Below are positions 12,028 through 24,245 of a stretch of 64,000 bases of DNA, piece after piece (positions within the stretch are counted from its first letter, which is position 1; every line of letters begins with the position of its first letter). A program made the position numbers and the translations under genes. The DNA comes from Capsicum annuum (Eukaryota; Streptophyta; Magnoliopsida; Solanales; Solanaceae), in NCBI RefSeq assembly GCF_002878395.1, contig NC_061114.1, positions 168,862,883-168,926,882 on the forward strand. The letters are read 5' to 3'. The notes beneath the pieces were generated by a model. That model made no database searches. It had not been told where the DNA came from and worked only from the letters and a program-made list of their open reading frames with translations.

Positions 12028-13260
12028 CTAAACATTCCCTTCAGCTGAGTCAACCAACCTCACACCCAATATAGCTAACCGGTGAACTTCTTGAATTAGT
12101 TCTCTTTTATCATTCTCCACGTGAGCAACACTGCCCATAGATAGTCTAGTAAGAGCATCTGCCACAACATTGGCATTACCCGAATAATTTAACACCCATA
12201 AATATAGTGCCTCCAAATTTTTAAGGCAAATACAATAGCAGCTAACTCAACATCATGGGTAGAGTAATTCTTTCTATGAGGCTTAAGCTATCTAGAGGCA
12301 TAGGCTATAACCTTAACTCTCTTCAACAAAACACAATCCAAACTAATCCTGGAATCATCATAATACACAATGAATCCATCTATCCCATCAGGTGTTGCTA
12401 AAATTAGAGCTGAGGTGAGTCGAGTCTTCAACTCTTGAAAACTCTTCTTATAGGAATTTGACCACTAAAACTTAACTTTCTTATGAGTTAATCTAGACAT
12501 AAAGGATGCAATGGATGAAAACTCTTCAACAAACCATCTATAATAGATAGATAAACCCATGAAACTTCTAATGTCTGATGGATAGATAGTTCTAGGCCAG
12601 TTTCTTACTACTTCTTTCTTTTGGGGATGAACTCTAATGCCGTCACTGGAAATAATATGACCAAGGAAAGCTACTAACCTTAGTCAAAATTCACATTTAC
12701 TAAATTTGGTGAACAATTGGTGATATCTAAGAGTTTGCAACACAATTCTAAGATGGTCCATGTGATCATCCTCACTACAAGAATATACAAGAATATCATC
12801 AATAAAGATTATGAAAAACATGTTTAGGTACTGTTTGAACACTCTGTTCATTAAGTCCATGAAGGCTGCTGGGTATTTGTTCGTCTAAAGGACATGACTA
12901 GGAATTCAAAATGACCATAATAGGTTTTGAAAGTTGTCTTTGGAGTATCACATTCCTTTACTCTAAGTTGATGACAGCCGGATCTAAGGTCCATTTTGGA
13001 GAAGTAACTTGCACCTTGGAGTTGATCAAATAATTCATCAATCCAAGGAAGAGGATACTTTTTTTTCTGTGACTTTATTCAGCTGACGATAGGCAATGGA
13101 CGTTCGCAAAGAACCATCTTTATTTCTAACGAATAGGATGGGAGCGCCCCATATAGAGACACTGGGTCTTATGAAACCTTTATCTAAGAGGTCTTTAAGC
13201 TACTTTTTAATTCATTAAGCTCAGTAGGAGCCATATTATATAGTTGCATAGAGATGAGCT
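12028..13260 (-). pseudogene. RT and RNase H of element A
   Basis: RNase H traces: YSGNANVVADALTRLSMGS at about 12190-12130, and a broken upstream part at 12200-12450. The RT catalytic box FIDDILVYS is intact at about 12795-12806, followed by motifs of the connection region near 12600-12480. Upstream, 13230-12970 shows the fingers and palm region with frameshifts, including a run of T at about 13060 that changes frame. Position between protease and integrase matches a gypsy pol. Confidence 0.85.
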
Positions 13261-13536
13261 AAGTATCTGGGAGAAGGTCAACACCAAATTCTATTTCCCT
13301 ATCGAGAGGTACCCTTGGAAAATCTTCAGGAAAAATTCAGGAAACTCATTAACTACACGAACTGAATGAACTGTTGGAGCCTCAGACTTAGTGTCTTTGA
13401 CTCGAACTAGATAATAGATCCACCTTTTTTAGATCAATTTCTTGGCCTTAAGATAGGATATAAAATGACTTTTGGGAGACACTTAATTACCTTCTCACTC
13501 AAAAACTAGCTTATTTGGAAACTAAAACTTCACTAT

Positions 13537-13860
13537 TTAGGTGTGACAATCTATAGATGTATAACAAAAATAGATCCAAATCATACCAAGAATAAGGTCA
13601 AAGTCGACCATATCTAACTCTATTAAATCTGGTAACATTATCTTATGAAGGATAGTGATAGGACACTTTCTATAGATCTGTCTGGCAATAATTGACTCAG
13701 CTACTGGGGTAGAAACTAAGAAGGACTCAAAAAGATTTTTAGGACCTACTTTAAAATTTACTACAACTAGTGGGATCACATAAGAGAAACTCAACTCTGG
13801 GTTTAACAACACATAAACATCAAGATGAAATACACGAAGCTTACCGATAACATCTAGTGA
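13537..13860 (-). pseudogene. Aspartic protease of element A
   Basis: Reading 13812-13537 gives LLNPELSFSYVIPLVV at the active site, then LIELDMVDFDLILGMIW and YTSIDCHT. The family normally has LLDPG at the first position; here the catalytic aspartate codon is asparagine and the glycine is glutamate. The DFDLILGM segment is the conserved C-terminal half. Inactive by loss of the catalytic residue. Confidence 0.8.
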
Positions 13861-14028
13861 ACTCTCCTACTCCTGACGGGATGGTAAAGCATAAAATTGA
13901 TTCTGGCATTAACCGCCAGTGGTACTAAATAATGCGCCCTAAGGAGGTACTAGGCAGCCTAGAGGAGCTAGTGCATTTGTATCCTGAGTCTGGGGACGAG
14001 CATCCATGTTTCCCTACTTAAAATGCGA

Positions 14029-15142
14029 ACACTCTTTGATTCCATGACCCAATTTACCAAAATAATAACAGCCTTTCTATCCCAACAAGCACTCATTAAG
14101 ATAATTCTTACAACACTTAGTACATTAAGGATAATTGGGTTTTCTACTCATACTATTCTGAGATCTGGAGATAGAAGTCTTACCCCACTACTTCTTCTTA
14201 GCCCTGGGGGAGAGAATATTGGCTTAAGATGGTACTGGCATAGATGAATGACTCTAAAACTGTGAATGATTTCCCCTTCCAAACTTAGTCTGGCCATAAT
14301 CAAACTATCTAGTTCTAGGCTTCTTATTTTCCCACTCTCTTCCTTTCAACTTTTCTACCTTAATCTACTGTGCATGAATCATCAGTCTAGAAGGATCCAT
14401 ATCCCCAATAAGCATAGCATTCCTACACTCCTTGACTACCAAACCAGATACTCCAGTAACAAACTTACAAGATCTATATCCCCAATAAGCATGGCATTCC
14501 TACACTCCTTGACTACCAAACCAGATACTCCAGTAACAAACTTACTCATACTAGGCCTACGGTCAGCCATTGTATTAGGGGCATACTTAGACAACTGATT
14601 GAACTTAAGGCAGTACTCCTTCACTGTCATCTAGCCCTGCCTTAGGTTCAAAACCTCCTATACCTTAGATTCTCTCATTTCACATGGAAGTAACCTATCT
14701 AGAAATGTGTCCTAGAACAGCTGCCAACTTATAGGAACTGTCTTTTCACCTTTACTATTTTTCCATATAACTGCCTAATCATAAGCTACATCCTTTAGCC
14801 TATAGGATGCTAACTCTACACTCTCCTGTTTAGTAATATGCATAATATGGGTGATTTTCCTTGCCTCATCTAAGTAAATTTATAGGTCCTCACCTGCCTT
14901 TGACCTGAAAAACTTAGGTGGATTTATCCTCGTGAAGTCATAAATTTTGGCTGCTGCTAAATTCCTATTCTACTGAAATGGGACTGCCGCCTAATGGTTG
15001 CCCTGAACATTAGTAGTCACGGCTTAGGCCAACACCTGAAAAAAACTCGAAATTCAACATAGAATACGTTCTCATTTAGAAGGTCAGCAGGCTGAGGTGG
15101 CTGGTTATTATTTTTGCATGCATTAGCTTTGCGAAGAGGCAT
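14029..15142 (-). pseudogene. Gag of element A, with internal tandem duplication
   Basis: Start ATG at 15142 (MPLRKANACKNNNQPPQPAD). Capsid motifs include VKEYCLKFNQLSKYAPN, MSKFVTGVSGLVVKECRNAM at 14630-14436. A 75-base segment is directly repeated (14394-14468 and 14471-14545), period 77, which shifts the frame. The zinc knuckle at 14029-14070 reads C-Y-Y-F...H...C: the second cysteine is a phenylalanine. Stops occur throughout. Confidence 0.85.
14394..14545. repeat. 77-base tandem duplication in Gag of A
   Basis: Two 75-base copies, 14394-14468 and 14471-14545, separated by two bases, with only a few mismatches (for example AGCATAGC against AGCATGGC). Period 77 is not a multiple of three. 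Confidence 0.95.
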
Positions 15143-15335
15143 TTTCAAAGGTCATGTAAAAGCATGATTTAAAAGCAGATAGTGACACTGTAAGCATGAT
15201 AGATCATGGAAGAAAGAGGTGATATCCTAAAAATGGCATGTAACCTCTTACTCATAAATATGGCGCACTTTACAACCATGATCAAGACTATACGTAACGC
15301 GGCTAGTTTGACCCCCTAGGAATCTTATAGCCTTA

Positions 15336-15348
15336 GGCTTTGATATCA
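15336..15348 (-). promoter_or_regulatory. Element A primer-binding site (degraded)
   Basis: Minus strand TGATATCAAAGCC just inside the 5' LTR. It differs from the initiator-Met primer site seen in B at two positions. Confidence 0.75.
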
Positions 15349-15352
15349 AGTT

Positions 15353-17825
15353 TTTAACGCCCCAAAAATAAGTCCTGGGATGCTACACAATGCTCCAGAC
15401 TACAAGTAGTCCAAAGCTAACACTGAAATTCTGCTACTCATTCTGATGTCCCAAATAAAGGTGATATAAGCATGCGGCATGCTAAAATACTAAAAAACTC
15501 TCTGAACTGAACTGATTTTAACTACATGAAATGTCTGAAAGTACTTAAATAAGAAAAAATTTGAATAACTAACACTAAAAAATTATAATATATCTAACAG
15601 TCAGACTAGTCTCTAATGCTACTACTAGAGATTTGCTAGGACAGACCCCAGTTGACTCGAACTGTTTGATATAACTGAATAAACTAATCGAGAAAGCTAG
15701 AAATCAGAATAACTGGGTCCCTAAACTTTAAGGACTCACCATTGTCGGGATATGGATAGATGCTCATGATCAATCACGTTGCTGAAATTGAGCACCTGAA
15801 CCTACATTATGAGACAATATAGCACATAGACATATATGTGGATCAGTACTTTTGGAATGTACTAAGCATGTGGGGCTGAATGCATAAGTAAAAATAATAT
15901 GTCAATGTTATCAAAATCTATAAAATATGCATGCTAAATGTAGATAACTCACATAAACTGGAATATCTAAAAACTGAAAAAAAAATCATAAACATTGATA
16001 GCAAAACATACTACATAAATCTAGTGAGTCATAACATTTATTTCTGTAAGTTGTACTTTCACTCTTTCTACTAGTTAAATAAGTAGGACTGAAGTCAAGT
16101 TCATTTTAAAATTATTTAAGCTTAGTGTAAAGGGACTAACCTTTGTATCTATAAACTAAAAGCTAAAATCTCATAGCTAATGACTTTTGTAAGACAATAT
16201 CATATTAAAATCATAAGACTTTGCACTTAGTTTCTTAAAGCTTTTTTGTTGTTCTTTTTATTACACTTACTTTGTTCTGTAGGGAATTCTTTTTAAAACT
16301 ATTCTGTAAAGCTTTTCTATTAGGGAGGTTCTTCTAACCAATATACACTGTGTGAGCTATCATAGTGTCCAACATTTAGATCCCTTATGGGAAAACCTCA
16401 CAGTGGGGAGAGGTGTCATTCTCTTGCCAAGGAGTATAACCTAATCTAAGTGATCACAATCTATATCTATATCCATATACAAATGGAATATTAGCTAAAT
16501 TTGTACCTCCGTTATCTTGTATTCTGGGGAAGTAGGTTTCACTACACCTACATTTCTCGCTCTATGCTAACTACTACTCCATTTAATCTGTATGCTCATT
16601 CTAAACAAAATCCACTTTAAAACTAGCATAAGGGTTTACAATGAAAAGTTGTTATACATCTATTTACTTTAAACTATAATCAAAACTATGATCATAATAT
16701 TAATCAGAACGGTAAAGTGGATTCCATATCATAACTAAGGATCAAAAGATCTAATCCTTTTAGAAAAAATCTGAATGTAAACTAATGTTGAGATGATTAA
16801 AGTCATCATCTTCTTGAAATATCAATACTCATACTTACGTCTTAAAACCCATGATCAAACTCATGTCAAATTATCATAAAGTCATCCTCAATAATCAAAA
16901 TCTTGAAATTCTTGCATAATTCTAGTCAAGATAGTGAAATTTAATTTTCAATGTATATAAAATCATCTCGCACGCATAAACATGCAAAAGTAGAGAGGTA
17001 ATTCAACATTTAATCGCTTGAAACATCAACATCTTATAATAATGATAATTGGGTATGAACCCTAAACTGTAATTCATATAAATTCATACAAATTCAACTT
17101 TGAAAACAAGTTTTTGGGCACAAGGATGAAAAAGGATCCTTGTTCATAACCCCACAGACCTTGCTTGATGAACTAAATGTAAAACTTGAACTAGTGACTC
17201 TCTAATGGTGTTCTTGAAGCTTCCTCTTTAAGTTCTTGAACCTGGAACTTTGGATTATAATCTTTCTAGAAGTAGAAGTTATGGTATTGTTCTTAATTCT
17301 TAGTGCTAGGATTTTGTTCTTAGAGAAGACAAAGATGAATAATGAAGCATCTATGTTACTTGGGGATAAAATTATATGTTTTGGGTGGATTTGGGTGAGG
17401 GTAAATGACTAAAAATGCCCCCCATACGTTATTTAACAAACAAAGACTGGGCATCGATGCGATCAGAGATGCATCGCATCACTTACTTTGACGTGATTAG
17501 TAATGCATAGTGTCGTCTACATCGATGTGGCCATCGATGTAGCACAGCGATATCGCATTGAGGTTCTATTTTGGACAATCAAACATGCCCAAATTCTTCT
17601 CCAAAAATTTTAAAACTCACCTCGAAGGTACTATGGACTACCCTGATCTTGAAACAACTTAAAAATTGACATCCCAAGGCAGGAAATGTCAAGAATAAAT
17701 TTCTCAAAGTTTAGAGGCCCAAAAGTGAGACTAAGTCTTTAACACTTAGCTAAAATTTCAGATCCTAATTCTTTAATGTGCCTCTTTTGAGCTGAATTGA
17801 ATTTGAAAGAATAGGGGGTATTACA
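15353..17825 (-). repeat. Element A 5' LTR
   Basis: About 2.47 kb from TTTAACGCCCC (the TG now TT) to GGGGGTATTACA. It is related to solo LTR I and more distantly to the B LTRs: all share a GCTAACnC segment about 65 bases in, and A and I share a block with ACCTCACAGTGGGGAGAGGTGTC-like sequence (here near 16390-16430). It carries a CAGTAC...GTACTA hairpin at 15844-15864 and a CpG module at 17451-17560 with inverted words GATGCGAT (17456) and ATCGCATC (17473). The other LTR lies left of the window. Confidence 0.88.
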
Positions 17826-18219
17826 GATAGCTACCCTCAACTTAAGAGATTTGCCTTATTTAAGGTGCTCTATATCCAATGAGGATCAGGGACAAAACAG
17901 GTTCATTATAACACAACTGGGCTAAACATGGGAATATTTTTTGCACAAATTTCTCAAACTCCCAACCACAACACATCAATTGTACATACCAATAATTATT
18001 ACTTTGGGGCTTCACGTTCACCTTTCTTCTACTTCAATTCAAATTCATTAACTTAATTAAATTTACAAAAAAATTCTTAAGAACTTTGGATCAAATTAAG
18101 GTCTATCAAAAAAGGGATACATGCTACATATAAGGATGCCAAATAAAATAAGCTAAAGGTTGAATAGGGTTAACCAGGATGATGCACAATGGTAGGTAAA
18201 AGAGGGTATGAAAAAAGGT
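17826..18219 (-). other. 3' untranslated region of element F (left piece)
   Basis: AT-rich, with no reading frame of note. The flank 21029 onward continues it once element G is removed. Assigned to F by contiguity only. Confidence 0.5.
18215..18219. repeat. Left target-site duplication of element G
   Basis: AAGGT before TGTAACACCCC; the partner is AAGGC at 21029-21033 (4 of 5 bases). Confidence 0.75.
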
Positions 18220-18392
18220 TGTAACACCCCTCACCTTTGGGCAAGAATTTAAATTGTCGTTTGTACGCGTATTGTAACACCTCATAACATCATCAAATTG
18301 ATACCACACTTATTAGCATGCTTAAAGAGCTAACAACCTTACATTTTCCTGAGTTTTGAAAGGAATTAGTAATATTTTAAGCTCCTAAACTT
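18220..18392 (+). repeat. Element G 5' LTR remnant
   Basis: Aligns with 18754-18925 (TTGGTAAC-type start, CGCGTATTGTAACACC, ATTTTAAGCTCCTAAACTT) and then diverges abruptly at about 18393. Confidence 0.9.
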
Positions 18393-18740
18393 CCTAAGTG
18401 TATCTTGTAAGATGTAGAATATTTCAATTCTTATATCCTGGAGAATCTCATCTCATGTCTTGTACCAATCTTAATCAGGCCGGGGATTCTTAGAAAAATT
18501 CATGCCTTAAAATGTTTTGATCATGTTCCATAAAATATATGCCAAGATTATGTCGATGTCAAGTTTTGTTATCTAGTGTTTCTTGCTCAAACGTTTTCCT
18601 AGGGGTTATCATGAAACTCGTTTGATGCATTTTCATATTTTGTTGAGAAAAAGAAAACATTCAATGCAATTTTACATTCTTTATTCTACACTTTTAAAGC
18701 TTCAAAAGTCCCTACCCATCATTCAGGGATGAATGATCCC

Positions 18741-18753
18741 AAGGGAGAGATAA
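18741..18753 (+). promoter_or_regulatory. Element G polypurine tract
   Basis: AAGGGAGAGATAA directly before the 3' LTR, preceded by GGGATGAATGATCCC, itself an inverted repeat seen before polypurine tracts of related elements. Confidence 0.85.
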
Positions 18754-21028
18754 TGTAACATCCCTCACCTTTGGGCTAGAATTTAAACCATCATTCCTAC
18801 GCGTATTGTAACACCCCATAACATTCTCGAATTGATACCACACTTAGTAGCATGCTTGAAGAGCTGAAAACCTGAAATTTTCCTAAGTGTTAAAAGTACT
18901 TAGTCATATTTTAAGCTCCTAAACTTCAATGATTTTTAAATTGACCTTTTCAACCCCGAGACGTTGATTTTTGAGTTGATTCATGTTCAGGGGTGTAAAG
19001 GAGATGTCTCGAGGGAGTTTTGAATTTTTTGAACGGGGTTTGAGGCATGTTTGGAATTCCAAAATAGAAATTCACTGCGATTTCACCACGTCGCAATGAC
19101 TATAGCGGTAGGACCTCCACTTTGTCGCGGTGAGCGCTAAAAATGAAATTCTGCAGTAACTTTTAAAATTGAGGGGCAGTCTCATTTTTTCCACATAACT
19201 GTAAATCTTGTTAATAGTAATTAAAATGTCTTTAGGGAAAAATATGCTCAAATTCACTCAAAATCCTCTCAAAAGAAAACCGTAAACATCCCTCTCAAAT
19301 ATCAAGAATTCATCATTAAGTTTAAGATTTTCAAGAAACGGGTCAACATTCAGATTCTATTCTTCGAACTAAGTAATATAAGATCCATGGTGCTTTCCTA
19401 AAATTCATGGGAATATTTAAATCATGTTTAGTAAGATTTAAAGTTAAGGAATAATCATATATTTATGAAGGGTTTTGAATATACATTGAATAGTATACAT
19501 CGTGAACCCTTTTTGATAATATATGTTTTGTCCTTGAGGCCTCTTTATATAATTGAATCATATTTGCATACGTATAAGTATTTTTAGTTTTTTAAAGTGA
19601 ATCGAGAGAATGTGTAATGAATTTTTCCCTCTCTTATAATGATACTTCTTAACTTTAAACGTTGTGAGTTTTGAAATCGCATTATTGAACTCATGAGATG
19701 AGGGTTTTACTATTGTTTTGGACTTTTTATTGATTTATGAATTGAAGAGAGAGTGTTTTCTTGTTTATAAATTCTCAATGTGATAATTTAAAGGGTTGCA
19801 TGGATTGTTATAAAGGAATTGACCATTATGTGTTGAAATATTGAAAAGGGAGAATCTTTGAATAAGTTTTGCACGTGTTTTGAAATAAGGACTCCCTTGC
19901 ATTATTTAAATGTTTTTGGTAGTCAAATGACTGAGTTGATTGAAAAATATAAAGAAGAATATTATATGACTTAGACATAAGACTTGCAAGTCTTGGTATG
20001 ATGATACCAAACAGATGAATGCCATGAAGATTCAAAACAGACTAAAATACAGATTTTACTCAAATTTTGAATTCATAAAGATGGATGTTTAGAAAAGGTT
20101 AAAAATGGGCTTAAAGAGAGTTAGATGGTTACTCGAAGAAAGTACAAGTTGAAAGACTCAACGCTAGAAACCGTGATTTTTTGACACAGGATTATGGTAT
20201 CCTTCTTTATGATATTGTGTACCTTGATTCATGTCATCCCAAATTGGGACTATGGTTAGGAGCCTTGCTTTGTGATCCTGTGCACTACCATGACATGTCG
20301 ATTTTATTGGGGATTTAGGAACCCTGCTATGTGATCTTGTGTGTCTCCCCCCTTTTAGATAATCCAATCTATGCGACAAACTTGGATTGGGGCCTTGTCC
20401 ACCGAATAAAGGGAGGATTCTAATAGCCCATGGAATTACAGATTGTAGGGTGTACCATCTAGCACAGAAGTAAAATAAAGAGTGGGTCATAGTTTCAAAT
20501 AAATATTTCAAAGTCTTTTAGTATGCTCATGTGTTTTCATATAAATTGCTCTCCCTTATGTTGTATAAAAGTACATTGTTTTGGATTGCTCTGCATACCA
20601 GTACATCTGTATTGACCCCTAATATTTCAGGTTCTGAGGCCCAATCTAGTGGTCCTACTAAATAATAGGTTGTTGTCAGACACTTTGAGTTAGTGACCCT
20701 CCCTTACTTCGAAAGGCGTCTTTTTACTTATGTTGATCTCATTGGATTTTAGTTCATGGTCCGATCGGGGGCCTTGTCCTAGTTTCAGACAGATTGTTGT
20801 TTTTAGTCTTAGTAGAGATTTCACAGAGTATATTAGATAGTTTGATTTTTATTGAACTTATGTCTACACTACTCAGTTGAGATATTAAAATGACCATGTT
20901 TCCATTTATTTTTTGCATTTCCTTACAGTATATGAATTGTGTATATGATTACAAGTTAGAGAAGGGCTTTTGGGTTTTCATGGTTCAAGATGATTATCGC
21001 AGCTTGGGCCTCAATTCAGGTCGTGACA
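18754..21028 (+). repeat. Element G 3' LTR
   Basis: 2275 bases. Contains a CpG module at 19073-19135 with inverted words CACTGCGA (19073) and TCGCGGTG (19125), a repeat region at about 20190-20350 with two copies of an AGGA[GA]CC[TC]TGCT..GTGATC unit, and the conserved CCAGTACATCTGTATTGACCCC segment near 20598. No coding region. Confidence 0.88.
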
Positions 21029-21860
21029 AAGGCTATCAAAGAATTGCCTATATTATCTCCTAAACCCACACTCTTTAGTTCACTTTACATACACACCAGG
21101 AAAGTTCTATACATCAAGTGAAACAAGGAATACACAACAACCTCTCACACACATGGCACATTCTCAACTCAAGTAGGATCATCATAGTCTCTCAACCAAA
21201 CAATCACATGAATTCCATATTAAGCCAACAAGTACAAGAGTCATAATCATAAGCCTAGGAGTATCAAAATTAATAACACAATAAACATGATTTTACAACT
21301 AAAACATTTGCATCATGCAGTCAAATATGGCGCCAACAAGAACATCCCACTCATTTCGAATACACAAAAAAAAATTACTCCTAAAAATGAGAATCTCCCC
21401 ACCCCACACTTGAAAATGTAATTTTCCCCCAAATTGTACTTAAAAGTAGAGATATAAATTCTCCTAGAGGCCTCTAGTCCTAGCTAGTGGCATCTTTATA
21501 CATCAAGGGGGTCTGGTGACCCCACACTTAGTATTTGCTATGCTCTTTAGCTCAAGTTTTATGGTACTCAGACTTTCTATTAACCTATGACTCAACAAAA
21601 TCAAAAAATAGAAAATTAAAAACTAAAATACTAAAAATAAAACCTACCTTATTTTTGGTTGACTCCCAAGAAGTGCCTGATTTAGTGTCACAGCACGACC
21701 TAACCTTTGACTCATTGTTTTCCTTCATCCTTTTCCTCCTACTTGGAGGCCATTTTCTTATTTATTTTTTACCTCTTGAGTGTGAACTCTCAAGGTTAAC
21801 ATATCTCTTAACAATACCCTTTTCAGGCTCATCAATCTACATTAATTTGGTTTGGGGTGG
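21029..21860 (-). other. 3' region of element F (right piece)
   Basis: AT-rich with C-rich stretches (CCCCACCCCACACTTG near 21396, CCCCACACTTAG near 21520, CCCCCACCCCACACTT near 21918). On the minus strand these are AAGTGTGGGGT runs, which are typical of the untranslated part after gag-pol in Athila/Tat elements. The plus-strand frame at 21535-21972 crosses this and the protease and has no recognisable content. Confidence 0.5.
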
Positions 21861-22637
21861 TTATGGCTTGGGCCGCTCAATGAGGAAGTCTAGAGAGGTC
21901 ATTAGTGGAATAATCTCCCCCACCCCACACTTATCCCCTTCAATCACTGTAATCATGCACAAATATTTGTAGTGAGATATTGTGTTGTGTGGTTTGTAAA
22001 CTTTGAAAACTGTCTCTTCACCATCCAACGTCATTGTGAGCATGCCCTCTCTCACATCTATCAATGCTCTTCCCATCATCAAGAATGGACGTGCCAAAAT
22101 GACTAGTACTCTTTCATCTGCCTAAAAATCTAAAATAATAAAATCAATAGGAACAATAAACTTACCAACCTTAATGAGAACATCCTCTATGATTTCTTCA
22201 GGATGGGCTAGGGCCGGTCTGCCAATTGGAGTATCATCGAGCTCGGTCTCATCTTCCCCAAGCCTAAAGTGTTGAACAAAAAGGGGCATCAAATTGATGC
22301 TTGCCCCCAAATCACTAAGTGTGTAGACCACTTCACTATTGGAAATTTTAATAGGAAGCGTGAAACTCCTAGGTTCTTTGAGCTTTTTGGGCATCTTCTG
22401 CATAACTACATAGCTACACGCCTCAATGAGTGCTACCGTCTCAACATCCTGCATCTTAAATTTGTTAGTGACCATGTCCTTCAAGTACTTAATGTACTTA
22501 GGCATTCTCTTTAAAACATATAAAAGAGGAAGATTAATGTGAAGCTCTATGAACATGTCAAAGAACATATTGGAGCATGAATCCTCCTTTTGTTTTCTCA
22601 GTCTATGAGGGAAAGGCGGTGGTGGCCTCTCCTTCAA
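21861..22637 (-). pseudogene. Athila-type aspartic protease of element F
   Basis: 22637-22122 contains the Athila protease signature: FTLPIKISNSEVVYTLSDLG then SINLMPL, with catalytic Asp in DLGAS, followed by HPEEIIEDVLIKVGKFIVP and DFIILDF. After a stop, 22097-21861 continues with RPFLMMGRALIDVREGMLTM, the conserved C-terminal segment. This half also precedes the break-off of coding sequence: no RT follows. The protease active site itself looks intact, but the stop between the two halves disrupts the protein. Confidence 0.85.
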
Positions 22638-23118
22638 CTAATCAGCAAGTTTTTGAGTACTAAGACTTCCTCAAATTTTTAGCAACTTTGTATGCAATCG
22701 ATTAGGAACTATCTCTGCATTGACCTCCTTAGTTGTCTTTGGAGGTTCTTCATTGAGCTCTTTAACACTCCTCAAAGTGATTGTCATTACTTATTTAAGA
22801 GATTCGGTATTACTTGGAAAACCACCTTGAGGCCTAGAATTTTGTTCCTACTATATTTCCCAACCTGCATCTCCAAGTTCTTTGTAGCCACCTACTCACT
22901 CTTCATATCTACTGCCACTATGCTTAAGAAGCTAAAATTTGTTTCAGTATCTCTTCCATATTGCTAGTTTGAGTCGTGGCCTGATTCCCTTAAACTTGCT
23001 ATAGTTGATAGCTCCATGATGTAACTGGTCTATGAGTGTGCCATTTTTAATTATAGGCGTTCCCATAATTTGGCCTTTGAGCATTGCCCACAAATATCAC
23101 TGACTCAGTATTTGCACC

Positions 23119-24220
23119 TCACATGGCTACAGAATGACCACTGTTGCCACAAACTTCACACCAAGTATTCATCTGATGAATTGCATTAACTATTTTTGCA
23201 GGCCGTGTAGCCCCAAATTTCATATTATTGAGTTGAGAAGTTAACTAATTATGTAGTGCAACAACCTGAGCTGATATAGCAATGAATTGGTCCACCTCTA
23301 ACGAACCTGCAACCTTCTTTGAAGCACTTCTTGAGACACCATGCCACTCAAGATTCTCTTGTGCAATTTGGTTCAACAAAGCGTACAACTCATCATATGT
23401 CAATTCCAACAGTTGACCACCTGTAATTGAATCTAACAAAATTTTCGTGTTGTAGTCAAGTGCCTCAATAAAAGTGTGAGAAAATACCTCATTGAACTGC
23501 TGATGATGTGTATAGTCCAGAAGAAGTGCCTTGAACCATGTATGATATAAGTTCACATCTGGCTTCTATTTGAAGCCTCACAATCTCTGTATAGTCTCGC
23601 AGTCTTTCCAGGTGGAAAGAATCGGATAAGGAATTTTCAAGCTAAGTCGTCCTAGGTTTTGATTGAACTTGTCGACTCAGCATTTAACCAATTTTTTGCT
23701 TCCCCTAATAGTAAAAGGGGAAAATTGTCAATCTAACATAGTCAGTTGACACACCCATAAGGATAAACATGTCATTGATCTCCAAGAAGTTCCATAGGTG
23801 GACTTATGGATCTTCATGTGAAAGCCCTATAAAATTTCCACTACTGGTCAAAAGATGCACCATGTTCTATTTCAGCCCAAAGTATCCTTCAGTAGCCTTT
23901 TTTTAAAAAGGGTGGTCAAATTTATTGAAAGTGGGATTGCCACTTTGTGAACTGTCCTGAGGGCTAGTTGATCTATAATATGAGAGAAGGATTGTCTTTT
24001 TCCTCTTAAATTTTCAGGATGAAGTGGAGAAGGACTGCTTCTCTCCTTAATTGATGAAAGCATTGCTTGGATTTGAGGCTTTGTTCAACCAATTCCTATC
24101 TCTTCCCAGCTTACTAGTCTGTAAACCTGTTTCCTATAAATTCAATACCAAAACCAAGCATAAATCGCAAAAGAAATATAAAAAGTAAAGCTAAAACAAA
24201 AATAGTTGCCAATTTACAAG
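23119..24220 (-). pseudogene. Gag of element F (Athila-like)
   Basis: Frames at 24063-23872 and 23556-23245 give Gag traces: HTWFKALLLDYTHHQQFNEV, FIEALDYNTKILLDSITGGQ, LTYDELYALLNQIAQEN, resembling the capsid region of Athila/Tat Gag. The zinc knuckle at 23119-23160 reads C-E-V-C-x4-H-x4 and then a TGA stop exactly where the last cysteine belongs. The start codon is not clear. Function in the intact family: particle formation and RNA packaging. Confidence 0.8.
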
Positions 24221-24239
24221 TCCCCAGGCAACGACACCA
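24221..24239 (-). promoter_or_regulatory. Element F primer-binding site (tRNA-Asp type)
   Basis: Minus strand TGGTGTCGTTGCCTGGGGA, six bases from the LTR. It closely resembles the TGGCGCCGTTGCCGGGGA site used by Athila/Tat elements (aspartate tRNA), with a few transitions. It separates F from all the other gypsy elements here, which use initiator Met. Confidence 0.85.
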
Positions 24240-24245
24240 AAAACT

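Larger units (their letters stand above)
11319..17825 (-). mobile_element. Element A, right part (gypsy internal region and 5' LTR)
   Basis: Continuation of the older gypsy element broken by B. On the minus strand it holds gag (15142 down), zinc knuckle, protease, RT, RNase H and the N-terminal and central integrase, ending at B's insertion site inside the integrase. The 5' LTR is 15353-17825. Sequence decay is heavier than in B, with many small gaps and lost catalytic residues, consistent with A being the target of B. Confidence 0.9.
18220..21028 (+). mobile_element. Element G: internally deleted gypsy element
   Basis: Both ends are TG/CA and are flanked by AAGGT/AAGGC. The left end is only the first ~175 bases of an LTR (18220-18392). 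It is followed directly by about 360 bases of 3' untranslated sequence ending in a polypurine tract, then a full LTR (18754-21028). All of gag, pol and most of the 5' LTR are missing. A deletion between the LTR and the 3' region explains this. The LTR begins TGTAACATCCC and ends GGTCGTGACA, the same terminal type as element C in the other orientation, and shares segments with it (for example GGGGGCCTTGTCC near 20768). Confidence 0.85.

Noticed and set aside
21535..21972. 145-codon plus-strand open frame
   Set aside because: It runs antisense across the Athila 3' region and protease, has no motif and an unlikely composition. A shadow.
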